A stretch of 64,000 bases of DNA, taken from positions 186,001 through 250,000 of the forward strand of contig NZ_CAJPUY010000010.1 of assembly GCF_905397275.1 (NCBI RefSeq), given 5' to 3'. This document shows, one piece after another, positions 1 through 9,904 of the stretch (position 1 is its first letter; each line of letters starts with the position of its first letter). The notes under the pieces were generated by a model. That model saw only the letters and a list, made by a program, of their open reading frames with translations, ran no database searches and was not told where the DNA came from. The translations under genes were made by a program, and so were the position numbers. Source of the stretch: Cupriavidus yeoncheonensis (lineage in GTDB: Bacteria; Pseudomonadota; Gammaproteobacteria; Burkholderiales; Burkholderiaceae).

Positions 1-979
1 GACTCGCACCAAGACCGAAATCACCGACGCCGAAATCGACAAGACCATCGACATCCTGCGCAAGCAGCGCGTGCACTACCACGTGCGCGGCGAAGCCGGT
101 GAGCACGGCGACGGCGGCGGCGACGTGACCGCCCAGAACGGCGACCGCGTGACGCTGGACTTCGTCGGCAAGATCGACGACGTGGAATTCCCTGGCGGCA
201 AGGCCGAAGACTTCCCGTTCGTGCTGGGTGAAGGCCGCATGCTGCCCGAGTTCGAGGCCGCCACGCTGGGCCTGAGGGTCGGCGAAAGCAAGAGCTTCCC
301 GCTGTCGTTCCCGGCCGACTATCACGGCAAGGACGTGGCCGGCAAGACTGCCGAGTTCACCGTCACGCTGAAGAAGATCGAGTGGGCCCATCTGCCGGAA
401 GTGAACGATGCGTTCGCCAAGTCGCTCGGCATCGCCGACGGCAGCGTCGAGAAGATGCGCGCCGACATCCGCGAGAACCTCGAGCGCGAAGTGAAGCGCC
501 GCACGCACGCCATGCTGAAGGACCAGGTCATGGATGCGCTGCTGAAGGTGAGCGAACTGGACGTGCCCAAGGCCCTGATCGAACAGGACCAGGAGCGCCT
601 AGTGGAAATGGCCCGCCGCGACCTCGAGCAGCGTGGCATGCCAAACGCCAAGGACATGCCGATTCCGGCCGAGATGTTCGTGCAGCAGGCCGAGCGCCGC
701 GTCAAGCTGGGCCTGATCCTGGCCGAGATCGTCAAGGCCCACGGCCTGGAAGCCAAGGCTGACCAGATCAAGGCCGAGATCGAAGACTTCGCCAAGAGCT
801 ACGAAGACCCGAAGGAAGTCATGCGCTGGTACTACGGCGACCAGCAGCGCCTGGCCGAGATGGAAGCCTACGTGCTCGAAAACAACGTGGTAAATTTCGT
901 GTGCGACAAGGCCAAGGTCACCGACAAGTCGGTGTCCTTCGAGGAACTGACCGCCGAAGGCAACGCACCGCAAGCCTGA
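1..979 (+). CDS. tig: Trigger factor (5' truncated)
   Basis: Ribosome-associated chaperone and peptidyl-prolyl isomerase that meets nascent chains at the exit tunnel. The window opens inside the gene; the frame is open from base 2 and encodes the last 325 residues. The FKBP-type insert is visible early ([14 protein letters not shown], then [12 protein letters not shown]), followed by the long helical C-terminal chaperone domain rich in Glu, Lys and Arg. The N-terminal ribosome-binding domain is mostly missing. Its place directly before clpP-clpX-lon is the conserved proteobacterial order. No terminator is seen in the 90 bases before clpP, so co-transcription is possible. Confidence 0.96.
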   Translation, partial: TRTKTEITDAEIDKTIDILRKQRVHYHVRGEAGEHGDGGGDVTAQNGDRVTLDFVGKIDDVEFPGGKAEDFPFVLGEGRMLPEFEAATLGLRVGESKSFPLSFPADYHGKDVAGKTAEFTVTLKKIEWAHLPEVNDAFAKSLGIADGSVEKMRADIRENLEREVKRRTHAMLKDQVMDALLKVSELDVPKALIEQDQERLVEMARRDLEQRGMPNAKDMPIPAEMFVQQAERRVKLGLILAEIVKAHGLEAKADQIKAEIEDFAKSYEDPKEVMRWYYGDQQRLAEMEAYVLENNVVNFVCDKAKVTDKSVSFEELTAEGNAPQA

Positions 980-1069
980 GGTCCGGCATGATTCGCAGCC
1001 CCCGCGCCGTGGCGCGGGAATGTGAAGACCGGCGTTCCTTGCCATCCAACGATACCCTGGAGAACTTGC

Positions 1070-1720
1070 ATGACCCGCAATGATTTGCTTGACCGTCTGG
1101 CCACCACGCAGGCTTCAGCGCTGGAAACCCAGGGTCTGGGGCTGGTGCCGATGGTGGTCGAGCAGTCCGGCCGGGGCGAGCGCGCCTACGACATCTACTC
1201 GCGCCTGCTGAAGGAGCGCGTGGTGTTCCTGGTTGGCGAGGTCAATGACCAGACCGCCAACCTGGTGGTGGCGCAGTTGCTGTTCCTGGAAAGCGAAAAC
1301 CCGGACAAGGATATTTCGCTGTACATCAACTCGCCGGGCGGTTCGGTTTCGGCAGGCCTGGCGATCTACGACACCATGCAGTTCGTCAAGCCCGATGTGC
1401 AGACGCTGTGCATGGGCATGGCAGCGAGCATGGGTGCGTTCCTGCTGGCGGCCGGTGCCAAGGGCAAGCGCTCCGCGCTGCCGAACTCGCGGATCATGAT
1501 CCACCAGCCGCTGGGCGGCGCGCGTGGCCAGGCTTCCGATATCGAGATCCAGGCACGCGAGATCCTGTACCTGCGCGAGCGCCTGAACAGCATCCTGTCC
1601 GAAGTGACCGGCCAACCGGTCGAGAAGATTGCGCGCGACACCGATCGCGACAACTTCATGAGCGGCGACCAGGCAGTGGACTACGGCCTGATCGACAAGG
1701 TCATTGCCCGCCGAGGCTGA
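1070..1720 (+). CDS. clpP: ATP-dependent Clp protease proteolytic subunit
   Basis: Serine peptidase that forms the tetradecameric chamber of ClpXP and ClpAP. The 216-residue product has the full catalytic triad in the usual spacing: Ser120 in GMAASMGA, His145 in MIHQPLGG and Asp194 in RDTDRDNF, each offset by nine from the E. coli precursor numbering. The frame is open upstream to 1022, but the ATG at 1070 is preceded by GGAGAA at a good distance and gives the family length. clpX follows after a terminator-like hairpin. Confidence 0.97.
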   Translation: MTRNDLLDRLATTQASALETQGLGLVPMVVEQSGRGERAYDIYSRLLKERVVFLVGEVNDQTANLVVAQLLFLESENPDKDISLYINSPGGSVSAGLAIYDTMQFVKPDVQTLCMGMAASMGAFLLAAGAKGKRSALPNSRIMIHQPLGGARGQASDIEIQAREILYLRERLNSILSEVTGQPVEKIARDTDRDNFMSGDQAVDYGLIDKVIARRG

Positions 1721-1792
1721 TGCTGCGCGCCGCTGCGGCAAGGTTGTTCGCGGCGGCACGCTGGCTGGCCGAAACGGCACAGGCTACACCGG

Positions 1793-1818
1793 AACGAGGC
1801 CTTGTGCCTCGTTTTTTG
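1793..1818 (+). terminator. Intrinsic terminator between clpP and clpX
   Basis: Perfect 8-bp stem AACGAGGC / GCCTCGTT with a 5-base loop (1801-1805), followed immediately by a T run. It lies 73 bases after the clpP stop and before clpX, so clpX probably has its own promoter as well as read-through. Confidence 0.75.
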
Positions 1819-1945
1819 CGTTTGCCCCACATGCCGGGGTAACCCTGCCGGCTGGGCAAATTGATTTGGCGTATGATGCGTCAGAAGCGTACTCCTGCGG
1901 CACCCCCCGTGTCGCGGTGCGCGCACTGCTAAGTGACTGATTCCT

Positions 1946-3223
<1,278 letters not shown>

Positions 3224-3279
3224 CGCGAGCGCTGTCCGGGGGTGAAGTGGTCAGGAGCCCACGGCAGCCAGCCAGCAAG

Positions 3280-3310
3280 GCCGTTCGCGTAGAAGCGAGC
3301 GGCTTTTTTT
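3280..3310 (+). terminator. Intrinsic terminator after clpX
   Basis: Stem GCCGTTCGC / GCGAGCGGC (3280-3288 and 3295-3303, one G-T pair) with a 6-base loop, followed by seven T residues. Confidence 0.85.
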
Positions 3311-3421
3311 GTTTATTTCAACCGACGAAGAGGAGGAAACGCGGGTATGCTGTTCCAGATGGGCCTGCAAGTGCAGGATGCGGCATCAGCCTGTCAATCC
3401 GAATCGGTTTCGTCACGGTAT

Positions 3422-3450
3422 CTTGTAATCGATTTGGGCGGCCCAATTTA
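3422..3450 (+). promoter_or_regulatory. Sigma-32 (RpoH)-like promoter of lon
   Basis: CTTGTAA at 3422-3428 and CCCAATTTA at 3442-3450 with a 13-base spacer. The E. coli sigma-32 consensus is CTTGAA, 13-17 bases, CCCCAT-T. lon is a classic heat-shock gene. A start of transcription near 3457-3460 would exclude the upstream ATG at 3459 as translation start. Confidence 0.6.
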
Positions 3451-3479
3451 CGCCTTAAATGACTGACTTGGGGAAAATG

Positions 3480-5891
3480 ATGTCCGGAACACAACTCCTC
3501 CCGGCCGAGCCGATTCGCCTCCCATTGTTGCCGCTGCGCGACGTGGTGGTGTTTCCGCACATGGTGATCCCGTTGTTCGTGGGACGCCCGAAGTCCATCA
3601 AGGCGCTTGAGACTGCGATGGAGTCGGGCAAGAGCATCATGCTCGTGGCGCAGAAGACCGCCGCCAAGGACGAACCGACCGCCGACGACCTGTACGAGGT
3701 CGGCTGCATCGCCAATATCCTGCAAATGCTGAAGCTGCCGGACGGCACCGTGAAGGTGCTGGTCGAAGGCACGCAGCGCGCAAACATCCGCGAGGTCAGC
3801 GAAGACGAGTCGCACTTCATGTGCGAAGCCGTCCCCGTGCCGCCCGCGGCGGTCGAAAGCGCCGAGACCGAGGCCCTGCGCCGCGCGATCGTGTCGCAGT
3901 TCGACCAGTACGTGAAGCTCAACAAGAAGATCCCGCCGGAGATCCTGACCTCGCTGTCGGGCATCGACGAGGCAGGGCGCCTGGCCGACACGATCGCCGC
4001 GCACCTGCCGATCAAGCTCGAGCAGAAGCAGAAGATCCTGGAGATGGTCAATGTGACCGAGCGCCTGGAAAGCCTGCTGTCGCAGCTCGAGGGCGAGATC
4101 GACATCCTGCAGGTGGAAAAGCGCATCCGCGGCCGCGTCAAGCGCCAGATGGAGAAGAGCCAGCGCGAGTACTACCTGAACGAGCAGGTCAAGGCTATCC
4201 AGAAGGAACTGGGCGAGGGCGAGGAAGGCGCCGACCTGGAAGAGCTCGACAAGCGCATCAAGGCTGCGCGCATGCCGAAGGAAGCCAAGAAGAAGGCCGA
4301 CGCCGAATTCAAGAAGCTCAAGCTGATGTCGCCGATGTCGGCGGAAGCCACCGTCGTGCGCAACTACATCGACACGCTGGTGAACCTGCCGTGGCGCAAG
4401 AAGAGCAAGGTCAACAACGACCTGGCCAACGCCGAACGCGTGCTCGATGAAGACCACTACGGTCTCGAGAAGGTCAAGGAACGCATCCTTGAGTACCTTG
4501 CCGTGCAACAGCGCGTGGACAAGGTCAAGGCGCCGATCCTGTGCCTGGTCGGGCCTCCCGGCGTGGGCAAGACCTCGCTCGGCCAGTCGGTGGCGCGCGC
4601 CACGAACCGCAAGTTCGTGCGCATGGCGCTCGGTGGCGTGCGTGACGAGGCCGAGATCCGCGGCCACCGCCGTACCTACATTGGTTCGATGCCGGGCAAG
4701 ATCCTGCAGAGCCTGTCGAAGGTCGGTGTGCGCAATCCGCTCTTCCTGCTTGACGAAATCGACAAGATGGGCATGGATTTCCGCGGCGATCCGTCGTCGG
4801 CGCTGCTCGAAGTGCTGGACCCGGAACAGAACCACACGTTCCAGGACCACTACATCGAGGTCGACTTCGATCTGTCCGACGTGATGTTCGTGGCGACGTC
4901 GAACTCGCTGAACATTCCGCCGCCGCTGCTCGACCGTATGGAAGTGATCCGCCTGTCGGGTTACACGGAGGAAGAAAAGCTCAACATCGCCACGCGTTAC
5001 CTGCTGCCCAAGCAGATCAAGAACAATGGTCTGAAGGTTGGCGAGATCGAGGTGACCGATGCCGCGATTCGCGACATCATCCGTTACTACACGCGCGAAG
5101 CCGGCGTCCGTTCGCTCGAGCGCGAGGTGTCCAAGATCGCCCGCAAGGCGGTCAAGCTCCTGCTGCTGAAGAAGGAGTCGGGCACGATCAAGGTCGATTC
5201 GGACAACCTCGACAAGTTCCTGGGCGTGCGCAAGTACGACTTCGGCCTGGCCGGCAAGGAAAACCAGGTCGGTCAGGTGACCGGTCTGGCGTGGACCGAA
5301 GTGGGCGGCGATCTGCTGACCATCGAAGCCGCGATCATGCCGGGCAAGGGCAACATCACCCGCACCGGTTCGCTGGGCGATGTGATGAAGGAGTCGGTCG
5401 AGGCCGCGCGTTCCGTGGTGCGTTCGCGGGCACGTCGCCTGGGTATCGCGGATGAGATGTTCGAGAAGCGCGACATCCACATCCACGTGCCCGAAGGTGC
5501 CACGCCCAAGGACGGCCCGTCGGCCGGCGGCGCCATGACGACCGCGCTGGTGTCGGTGCTGACTGGCATTCCGGTGCGTGCGGATGTGGCAATGACCGGC
5601 GAGATCACGCTGCGTGGTGAAGTGCTGCCGATTGGTGGCCTCAAGGAAAAGCTGCTGGCTGCCCACCGTGGCGGTATCAAGCTGGTGCTGATCCCGGAGG
5701 AAAACGTCAAGGATCTCGCCGAGATTCCCGACAACGTGAAGAACGCCATCGAGATCGTGCCGGTCCGCTGGATCGACAAGGTGCTGGAGCTGGCACTCGA
5801 GCGCAAGCCCGAGCCGCTGCCCGAGGAAGACGCCAAGCCCGCCGAGGTGTCGGACAAGGCCACGGCCAAGGTCGAGATGATCCACCACTGA
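3480..5891 (+). CDS. lon: Lon ATP-dependent serine protease
   Basis: AAA+ protease that degrades damaged and regulatory proteins in the cytosol. 803 residues from the chosen ATG. Order: N-terminal substrate-binding domain, central coiled coil, AAA+ module with Walker A GPPGVGKT (Lys364), and S16 peptidase domain with the Ser681-Lys724 dyad (DGPSAGG and GGLKEK). In-frame ATGs lie at 3459, 3477 and 3480. The last gives [11 protein letters not shown], has GGGG six bases upstream and lies downstream of the heat-shock-like promoter, so it is preferred. A strong terminator follows. Confidence 0.96.
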   Translation: MSGTQLLPAEPIRLPLLPLRDVVVFPHMVIPLFVGRPKSIKALETAMESGKSIMLVAQKTAAKDEPTADDLYEVGCIANILQMLKLPDGTVKVLVEGTQRANIREVSEDESHFMCEAVPVPPAAVESAETEALRRAIVSQFDQYVKLNKKIPPEILTSLSGIDEAGRLADTIAAHLPIKLEQKQKILEMVNVTERLESLLSQLEGEIDILQVEKRIRGRVKRQMEKSQREYYLNEQVKAIQKELGEGEEGADLEELDKRIKAARMPKEAKKKADAEFKKLKLMSPMSAEATVVRNYIDTLVNLPWRKKSKVNNDLANAERVLDEDHYGLEKVKERILEYLAVQQRVDKVKAPILCLVGPPGVGKTSLGQSVARATNRKFVRMALGGVRDEAEIRGHRRTYIGSMPGKILQSLSKVGVRNPLFLLDEIDKMGMDFRGDPSSALLEVLDPEQNHTFQDHYIEVDFDLSDVMFVATSNSLNIPPPLLDRMEVIRLSGYTEEEKLNIATRYLLPKQIKNNGLKVGEIEVTDAAIRDIIRYYTREAGVRSLEREVSKIARKAVKLLLLKKESGTIKVDSDNLDKFLGVRKYDFGLAGKENQVGQVTGLAWTEVGGDLLTIEAAIMPGKGNITRTGSLGDVMKESVEAARSVVRSRARRLGIADEMFEKRDIHIHVPEGATPKDGPSAGGAMTTALVSVLTGIPVRADVAMTGEITLRGEVLPIGGLKEKLLAAHRGGIKLVLIPEENVKDLAEIPDNVKNAIEIVPVRWIDKVLELALERKPEPLPEEDAKPAEVSDKATAKVEMIHH

Positions 5892-5917
5892 TCCGCTTAC
5901 TGCACAGCAGGACAAAG

Positions 5918-5947
5918 CGCCGCGGAGTCACATCCGCGGCGTTTTTC
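5918..5947 (+). terminator. Intrinsic terminator of lon
   Basis: Perfect 9-bp stem CGCCGCGGA / TCCGCGGCG with a 6-base loop, followed by five T residues, 26 bases after the lon stop. Confidence 0.9.
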
Positions 5948-6008
5948 TTTGCTGCGCGCAGGCCGCATCCGTGTCTTAGGCCTTCGAAAAGATTATTGCG
6001 GTCAGTGC

Positions 6009-6038
6009 TTGGCAAATCGAAAACTCTCGTATTACAAT
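6009..6038 (+). promoter_or_regulatory. Sigma-70 promoter of the tRNA-Val/tRNA-Asp pair
   Basis: TTGGCA at 6009-6014 and TACAAT at 6033-6038 with an 18-base spacer, about 95 bases before the first tRNA. Each box has five of six consensus bases. Confidence 0.6.
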
Positions 6039-6134
6039 CGCGGCCTCGCAACGCAAACAGCGGCATCCAGGCAGTAACTGTCGAGTCGTGCGAAGCGAGA
6101 TACCTGCGGGCGGCCCAGCCTGCGATGGTCTAGT

Positions 6135-6210
6135 GGGTGCTTAGCTCAGTTGGTAGAGCGGCGCCCTTACAAGGCGTAGGTCGGGGGTTCGAGCCCCTCA
6201 GCACCCACCA
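6135..6210 (+). tRNA. tRNA-Val (anticodon TAC)
   Basis: Cloverleaf can be folded by eye: the acceptor arm starts GGGTGCT and pairs with AGCACCC before an encoded CCA (6208-6210). The D arm has AGCTCAG and TGGTAGAGC, the anticodon loop is CTTACAA with TAC at 6168-6170, and the T arm has GGTTCGAG. Length 76 including CCA. Confidence 0.97.
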
Positions 6211-6252
6211 CTTCACCATCGCGCATATCCGGCCGTTGCGGGAACCGACATA

Positions 6253-6329
6253 GGAGTGGTAGTTCAGTCGGTTAGAATACCGGCCTGTCACGCCGGGGGT
6301 CGCGGGTTCGAGTCCCGTCCACTCCGCCA
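6253..6329 (+). tRNA. tRNA-Asp (anticodon GTC)
   Basis: Acceptor GGAGTGG pairs with CCACTCC, and CCA is encoded at 6327-6329. The anticodon loop is CTGTCAC with GTC at 6287-6289, and the T arm is GGGTTCGAGTCCC. Length 77. It lies 42 bases after tRNA-Val, so both probably come from one transcript. Confidence 0.97.
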
Positions 6330-6342
6330 GATCATGCAATGC

Positions 6343-6377
6343 AAAAATGCCCGCCTGCGCGGGCATTTTTGTTTTTT
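6343..6377 (+). terminator. Terminator of the tRNA transcript
   Basis: 12-bp stem (AAAAATGCCCGC with GCGGGCATTTTT) and a 4-base loop, ending in a T-rich tail, 14 bases after tRNA-Asp. Confidence 0.9.
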
Positions 6378-6472
6378 GCGTCAGTGGCGCCGGCCATGGC
6401 AAGGGGCGGGATCGAGCGCTGGCATCTGTGTCCGCTGCCCCGGCGGCAAATGGCGGTGTGGCGCCCGGCTCC

Positions 6473-6481
6473 TGCTAGAAT
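6473..6481 (+). promoter_or_regulatory. Possible extended -10 element for ppiD
   Basis: TGC directly followed by TAGAAT (6476-6481), an extended -10 form, 44 bases before the ppiD ATG. No convincing -35 box is visible. Confidence 0.3.
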
Positions 6482-6524
6482 CGCGGGGTTTGACGTTCGT
6501 GCCAACCCTCTTACCTGAGTCCGC

Positions 6525-8474
6525 ATGCTTGATTTCGTACGCAACAACCGGCGCCTGATGCTTTTGCTGCTGCTGGTGCTTGTCTTTCCTTCGTTCGTGT
6601 TTTTCGGCGTGGAGAGCTATTCGCGCTTCATGGACAGCTCGCACGATGTCGCGAAGGTCGACGGCCGCGCGATCACGGTGCAGGAACTGGACAACGTGGT
6701 GCGTGAACAGAGCGAACGCATGCGCCAGATGCTGGGGGCCAGCTACGATCCGCGCCAGTTCGAAGGCCCGGCGCTGCGCAAGAACGTGATGGACCAGCTG
6801 ATCCTGCAACGCGTGGTGGCCAACGAGGTGGCGCGCGAGCACCTGACGGTTTCGAATGCGCGTTTGTTCGAGGCCATCAACAGCATCCCGGCCATTGCGC
6901 AATTGCCGCGCAAGCAGGACGGCTCGATCGACGACAAGGCCTATCTGCAACTGCTGGCGGCGCAGGGCATGACGCCCGAGCAGTTCGATGCGCGCATGCG
7001 CTTTGACCTGGCCACGCAGCAGCTGGGCACCTCGATCGCCGGCACGGCGTTCGTACCCAAGTCGTTGCTGGATCGCCTGATCGCCGTGCGCGACCAGCAG
7101 CGCGACGTGCAGTCGCTGCTGTTCAAGCCGGCCGACTACACGGCCAAGGTGCAGCCGGATGCGGCAGCGCTCAAGGCATATTACGAGAGCCACCAGTCGG
7201 CGTTCTCGGTGCCCGAGCAGGCCAAGGTGGAATACGTCGTGCTGTCGGGCGATGCGCTGGCGGCGACGCAGGCTGTCACGCCGGAGGAACTGAAGTCCTA
7301 CTACGACAGCAACATCGCGCGCTTCCGCACGGATGAGCAGCGCCGTGCGAGCCATATCCTGATCGCGGCGCCCAAGGATGCGCCGGCGGCGCAGCGGCAG
7401 GCAGCGAAGGACAAGGCCGCCAAGCTTCTGGAGGACCTGCGCAAGCACCCCGACACGTTCGCCGATGTGGCGCGCAAGCAGTCGCAGGATCCGGGTTCGG
7501 CGGAAAAGGGCGGTGACCTTGGCTTCATGGGCCATGGCGCATTGGTCAAGCCGTTCGAGGATGCCATGTACGCGCTCAAGGAAGGCCAGATCAGCGACGT
7601 GGTGGAAACCGACTATGGCTATCACATCATCAAGCTGACCGGCCTCAAGCCGGCGGAAACCAGGCCGCTCGAGGCCGTGCGGCCCGAGCTCGAGGTCGAG
7701 TTGCGCAAGCAGCTTGCCGCCAAGAAGTACGCGGAAGATGCCGATGCGTTCGGCAATATGGTGTACGAGCAGTCTGACAGCCTGAAGCCGGCTGCCGACA
7801 AGTTCAAGCTGACGATCCAGACCGCGGATGGCGTGACCCGCCAGCCGAACCCGGCGCTGGGCCAGAACAGCCCGCTCAACAACGACAAGGTGCTCAAGGC
7901 GCTGTTCAGCGATGATGCCATCAAGAGCAAGCGCAACACCGAGGCTGTCCAGATCGGCCCGACCACGCTGATCGCGGCCCGCATCGTGGATTACCGTCCG
8001 GCGACCGTGCGCAAGTTCGAGGAAGTCGAGGGCAAGGTACGCGAAGGCTACGTTGCCCAGCAGGCGGCGGAACTGGCCCGCAAGGATGGCGAGGCACGCC
8101 TGGAAGCGCTGAAGAAGAGCGACAACGCGCAGGGCTTCGGCGGTGTGACCATGGTGTCGCGCGCCAAGGCCGAAGGCATGGAGCCGAAGGCGGTCGAGGC
8201 CATCATGCGCGCGGATGCCACGAAGCTGCCCGCCGTGGTCGGCGTGGACCTGGGCGCGAACGGCTACGCGGTGTACCGCATTACCAAGATCACCCAGCCG
8301 CAACAGGCCAACGAAGGCCAGCGCCAGGCCGAGGCGCAGCAGCTTGCGCAACTGGCTGGCCAGACGGAGATCGGAGCCTACTACGAGAGCCTGAAGGCTC
8401 GCTCGAAGGTCAAGATCCTCAAGCCAGTCACGCCGGCCGATACGGCGGCCGGCAGCGAAGCGGCGGCGCAGTAA
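6525..8474 (+). CDS. ppiD: Membrane-anchored periplasmic PPIase / folding factor (PpiD-like)
   Basis: Inner-membrane foldase that faces the periplasm and assists secreted proteins near the Sec translocon. 649 residues. A short cytoplasmic start (MLDFVRNNRR) is followed by one transmembrane segment at about 11-30, a SurA-like N-terminal chaperone region, one parvulin domain at about 270-375 (RRASHILI through GGDLGFMGHGALVKPFEDA to DYGYHIIKL) and a long C-terminal chaperone tail. This architecture, with a single parvulin and an anchor, is PpiD rather than SurA. It lies downstream of the Clp/Lon block, as in E. coli, here separated by tRNA genes. Confidence 0.9.
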   Translation: MLDFVRNNRRLMLLLLLVLVFPSFVFFGVESYSRFMDSSHDVAKVDGRAITVQELDNVVREQSERMRQMLGASYDPRQFEGPALRKNVMDQLILQRVVANEVAREHLTVSNARLFEAINSIPAIAQLPRKQDGSIDDKAYLQLLAAQGMTPEQFDARMRFDLATQQLGTSIAGTAFVPKSLLDRLIAVRDQQRDVQSLLFKPADYTAKVQPDAAALKAYYESHQSAFSVPEQAKVEYVVLSGDALAATQAVTPEELKSYYDSNIARFRTDEQRRASHILIAAPKDAPAAQRQAAKDKAAKLLEDLRKHPDTFADVARKQSQDPGSAEKGGDLGFMGHGALVKPFEDAMYALKEGQISDVVETDYGYHIIKLTGLKPAETRPLEAVRPELEVELRKQLAAKKYAEDADAFGNMVYEQSDSLKPAADKFKLTIQTADGVTRQPNPALGQNSPLNNDKVLKALFSDDAIKSKRNTEAVQIGPTTLIAARIVDYRPATVRKFEEVEGKVREGYVAQQAAELARKDGEARLEALKKSDNAQGFGGVTMVSRAKAEGMEPKAVEAIMRADATKLPAVVGVDLGANGYAVYRITKITQPQQANEGQRQAEAQQLAQLAGQTEIGAYYESLKARSKVKILKPVTPADTAAGSEAAAQ

Positions 8475-8490
8475 GGCCCGCGCCAATGAC

Positions 8491-8527
8491 AAAGACCCCT
8501 GCGAAACTCGCAGGGGTCTTTTTTTTT
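8491..8527 (+). terminator. Strong terminator between ppiD and tesA
   Basis: Stem AAAGACCCCTGCGA / TCGCAGGGGTCTTT with a 3-base loop and a nine-base T run. Read on the minus strand the same stem ends in TCTTTGTC, so it can also terminate the convergent tesA gene. Confidence 0.92.
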
Positions 8528-8550
8528 CTCGGCCAGAGTGTGCAGTGCGC

Positions 8551-9207
8551 TCAGCCTTTTCCGCCGGCCTTGAGCAGGGGCTTGAGCTGGGGCCACACGG
8601 TATCGAGCAGGGCGGGCTGCGCGTCTGCCGTCGGATGGATCCGGTCTGGCTGGAACCAGTCCTGGCGCGAGATGACCTTGTCGAGGAAGAAGGGCACGAG
8701 CGGCGCCTTGAATTCCCGGGCCAGCCGCGGATAGAGCGCGAAGAATTTCTCGGTGTAGTCCTGGCCGTAGTTCGGCGGGATGCGCATGCCGACCAGCAGC
8801 ACGCTGGCGCCGGCTTTCTGCGCGCCGCCAACGATCGTGCGCAGGTTGGATTCAGTCACCTGCAGAGAAAGGCCGCGCAAGGCGTCATTGGCGCCCAGTT
8901 CCACGATCACCACGGCGGGACGATGCCGCGCCAGCAGGTCAGGCAGGCGCGTCTTGCCGCCAATCGTGGTCTCACCGCTGATGCTCGCGTTGACGACGCT
9001 ATAATCGAGGCGCTCTTTCTGCAAGCGCTGCTGCAGCAGGCTGACCCAGCCGGTGCCGCGCGCGATGCCGTATTCAGCCGAGAGGCTGTCGCCAAGCACC
9101 AGTACGGCAGGCGCTGCCTTGGCGGCGGCGTCTGCCGCGGACACCATGAAGGCCATGCAGGCGGCCAGTGCCGCCTTGTGCCAACTGCTTCGGATCCAAC
9201 TCTTCAT
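8551..9207 (-). CDS. tesA: Arylesterase / lysophospholipase L1-like GDSL hydrolase
   Basis: Periplasmic SGNH/GDSL hydrolase acting on acyl thioesters, lysophospholipids and aryl esters. 218 residues with a signal peptide (about 1-28, AADAAA end). The blocks are clear: LVLGDSLSAEYG with nucleophile Ser41, the GANDALRG oxyanion block, and DRIHP with the catalytic Asp and His near the C-terminus. The frame is open further upstream, but the ATG at 9207 is followed by the signal peptide and preceded on its strand by AGAGGA. Its start codon overlaps that of the divergent ATPase gene within a single CATG. This tesA/ybbA pairing is known from E. coli. Confidence 0.9.
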   Translation of the reverse strand: MKSWIRSSWHKAALAACMAFMVSAADAAAKAAPAVLVLGDSLSAEYGIARGTGWVSLLQQRLQKERLDYSVVNASISGETTIGGKTRLPDLLARHRPAVVIVELGANDALRGLSLQVTESNLRTIVGGAQKAGASVLLVGMRIPPNYGQDYTEKFFALYPRLAREFKAPLVPFFLDKVISRQDWFQPDRIHPTADAQPALLDTVWPQLKPLLKAGGKG

Positions 9208-9904
9208 GTCCTCTTCCATCCTCGACGTCGAGTCATTGGGCAAGACCGTTGCCGATGCGACCGGTTCGCTGACGATTCTGCACGACGTCACGTTTTCCGT
9301 CACGAGCGGCGAAACGCTCGCCATCGTGGGGGCATCGGGCTCGGGCAAGTCCACGCTGCTCGGCTTGCTGGCCGGACTGGATCTGCCTACCAGCGGCGCG
9401 GTACGGCTCATGGGCCAGGACCTGTTCGCCCTGAACGAGGATCAGCGTGCAGCGCTGCGGGGCAGGCATGTGGGGTTCGTGTTCCAGTCGTTCCAGCTCG
9501 TGGGGCACCTGACCGCGCTGGAAAATGTCATGTTGCCGCTCGAGCTGCGCGGTGAAGCGGAGCGGATCAGGGAGCGGGCCATCGATATGCTTCAGCGCGT
9601 CGGTCTGGGCGCGCGGCTGAACCACTATCCGCGCACACTCTCCGGCGGTGAACAGCAGCGTGTGGCGCTTGCCCGCGCGTTCGTCACGCGTCCCGACATC
9701 CTGTTTGCCGACGAACCCACGGGCAGCCTCGATACCTCCACTGGCGAGGCCGTGATTGCGCTGATGTTCGAGCTCAACCACGACGCTGGCTCGACCCTGG
9801 TGCTGGTTACCCATGACCGGTCGGTGGCGGCGCGCTGCAACCGCATACTGACGATCGATGCTGGCCGCGTGGCCAGCGACGAGTGGATGGCGACCGAGGT
9901 CTAG
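9206..9904 (+). CDS. ybbA: ABC transporter ATPase (YbbA/LolD-like), no permease partner nearby
   Basis: ATPase of the MacB/LolD exporter class. 232 residues. Walker A is GASGSGKST, followed by VFQSFQL (Q-loop), signature LSGGEQQR, Walker [13 protein letters not shown] and H-loop VTHD. The ATG at 9206 is chosen because translation from it begins [12 protein letters not shown]; the frame stays open to 9053 but would run deep into tesA. In E. coli the matching gene is followed by the permease gene ybbP. Here pgi follows on the other strand, so any permease must lie elsewhere. The stop codon overlaps that of pgi (CTAG). Confidence 0.85.
   Translation: MSSSILDVESLGKTVADATGSLTILHDVTFSVTSGETLAIVGASGSGKSTLLGLLAGLDLPTSGAVRLMGQDLFALNEDQRAALRGRHVGFVFQSFQLVGHLTALENVMLPLELRGEAERIRERAIDMLQRVGLGARLNHYPRTLSGGEQQRVALARAFVTRPDILFADEPTGSLDTSTGEAVIALMFELNHDAGSTLVLVTHDRSVAARCNRILTIDAGRVASDEWMATEV

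Noticed and set aside
3318..5915. 865-codon minus-strand frame over lon
   Set aside because: Mirror frame of lon; no recognisable domain.
6135..6329. tRNA pair as integration site of a mobile element
   Set aside because: No duplicated tRNA 3' end, integrase gene or composition change is seen on either side.
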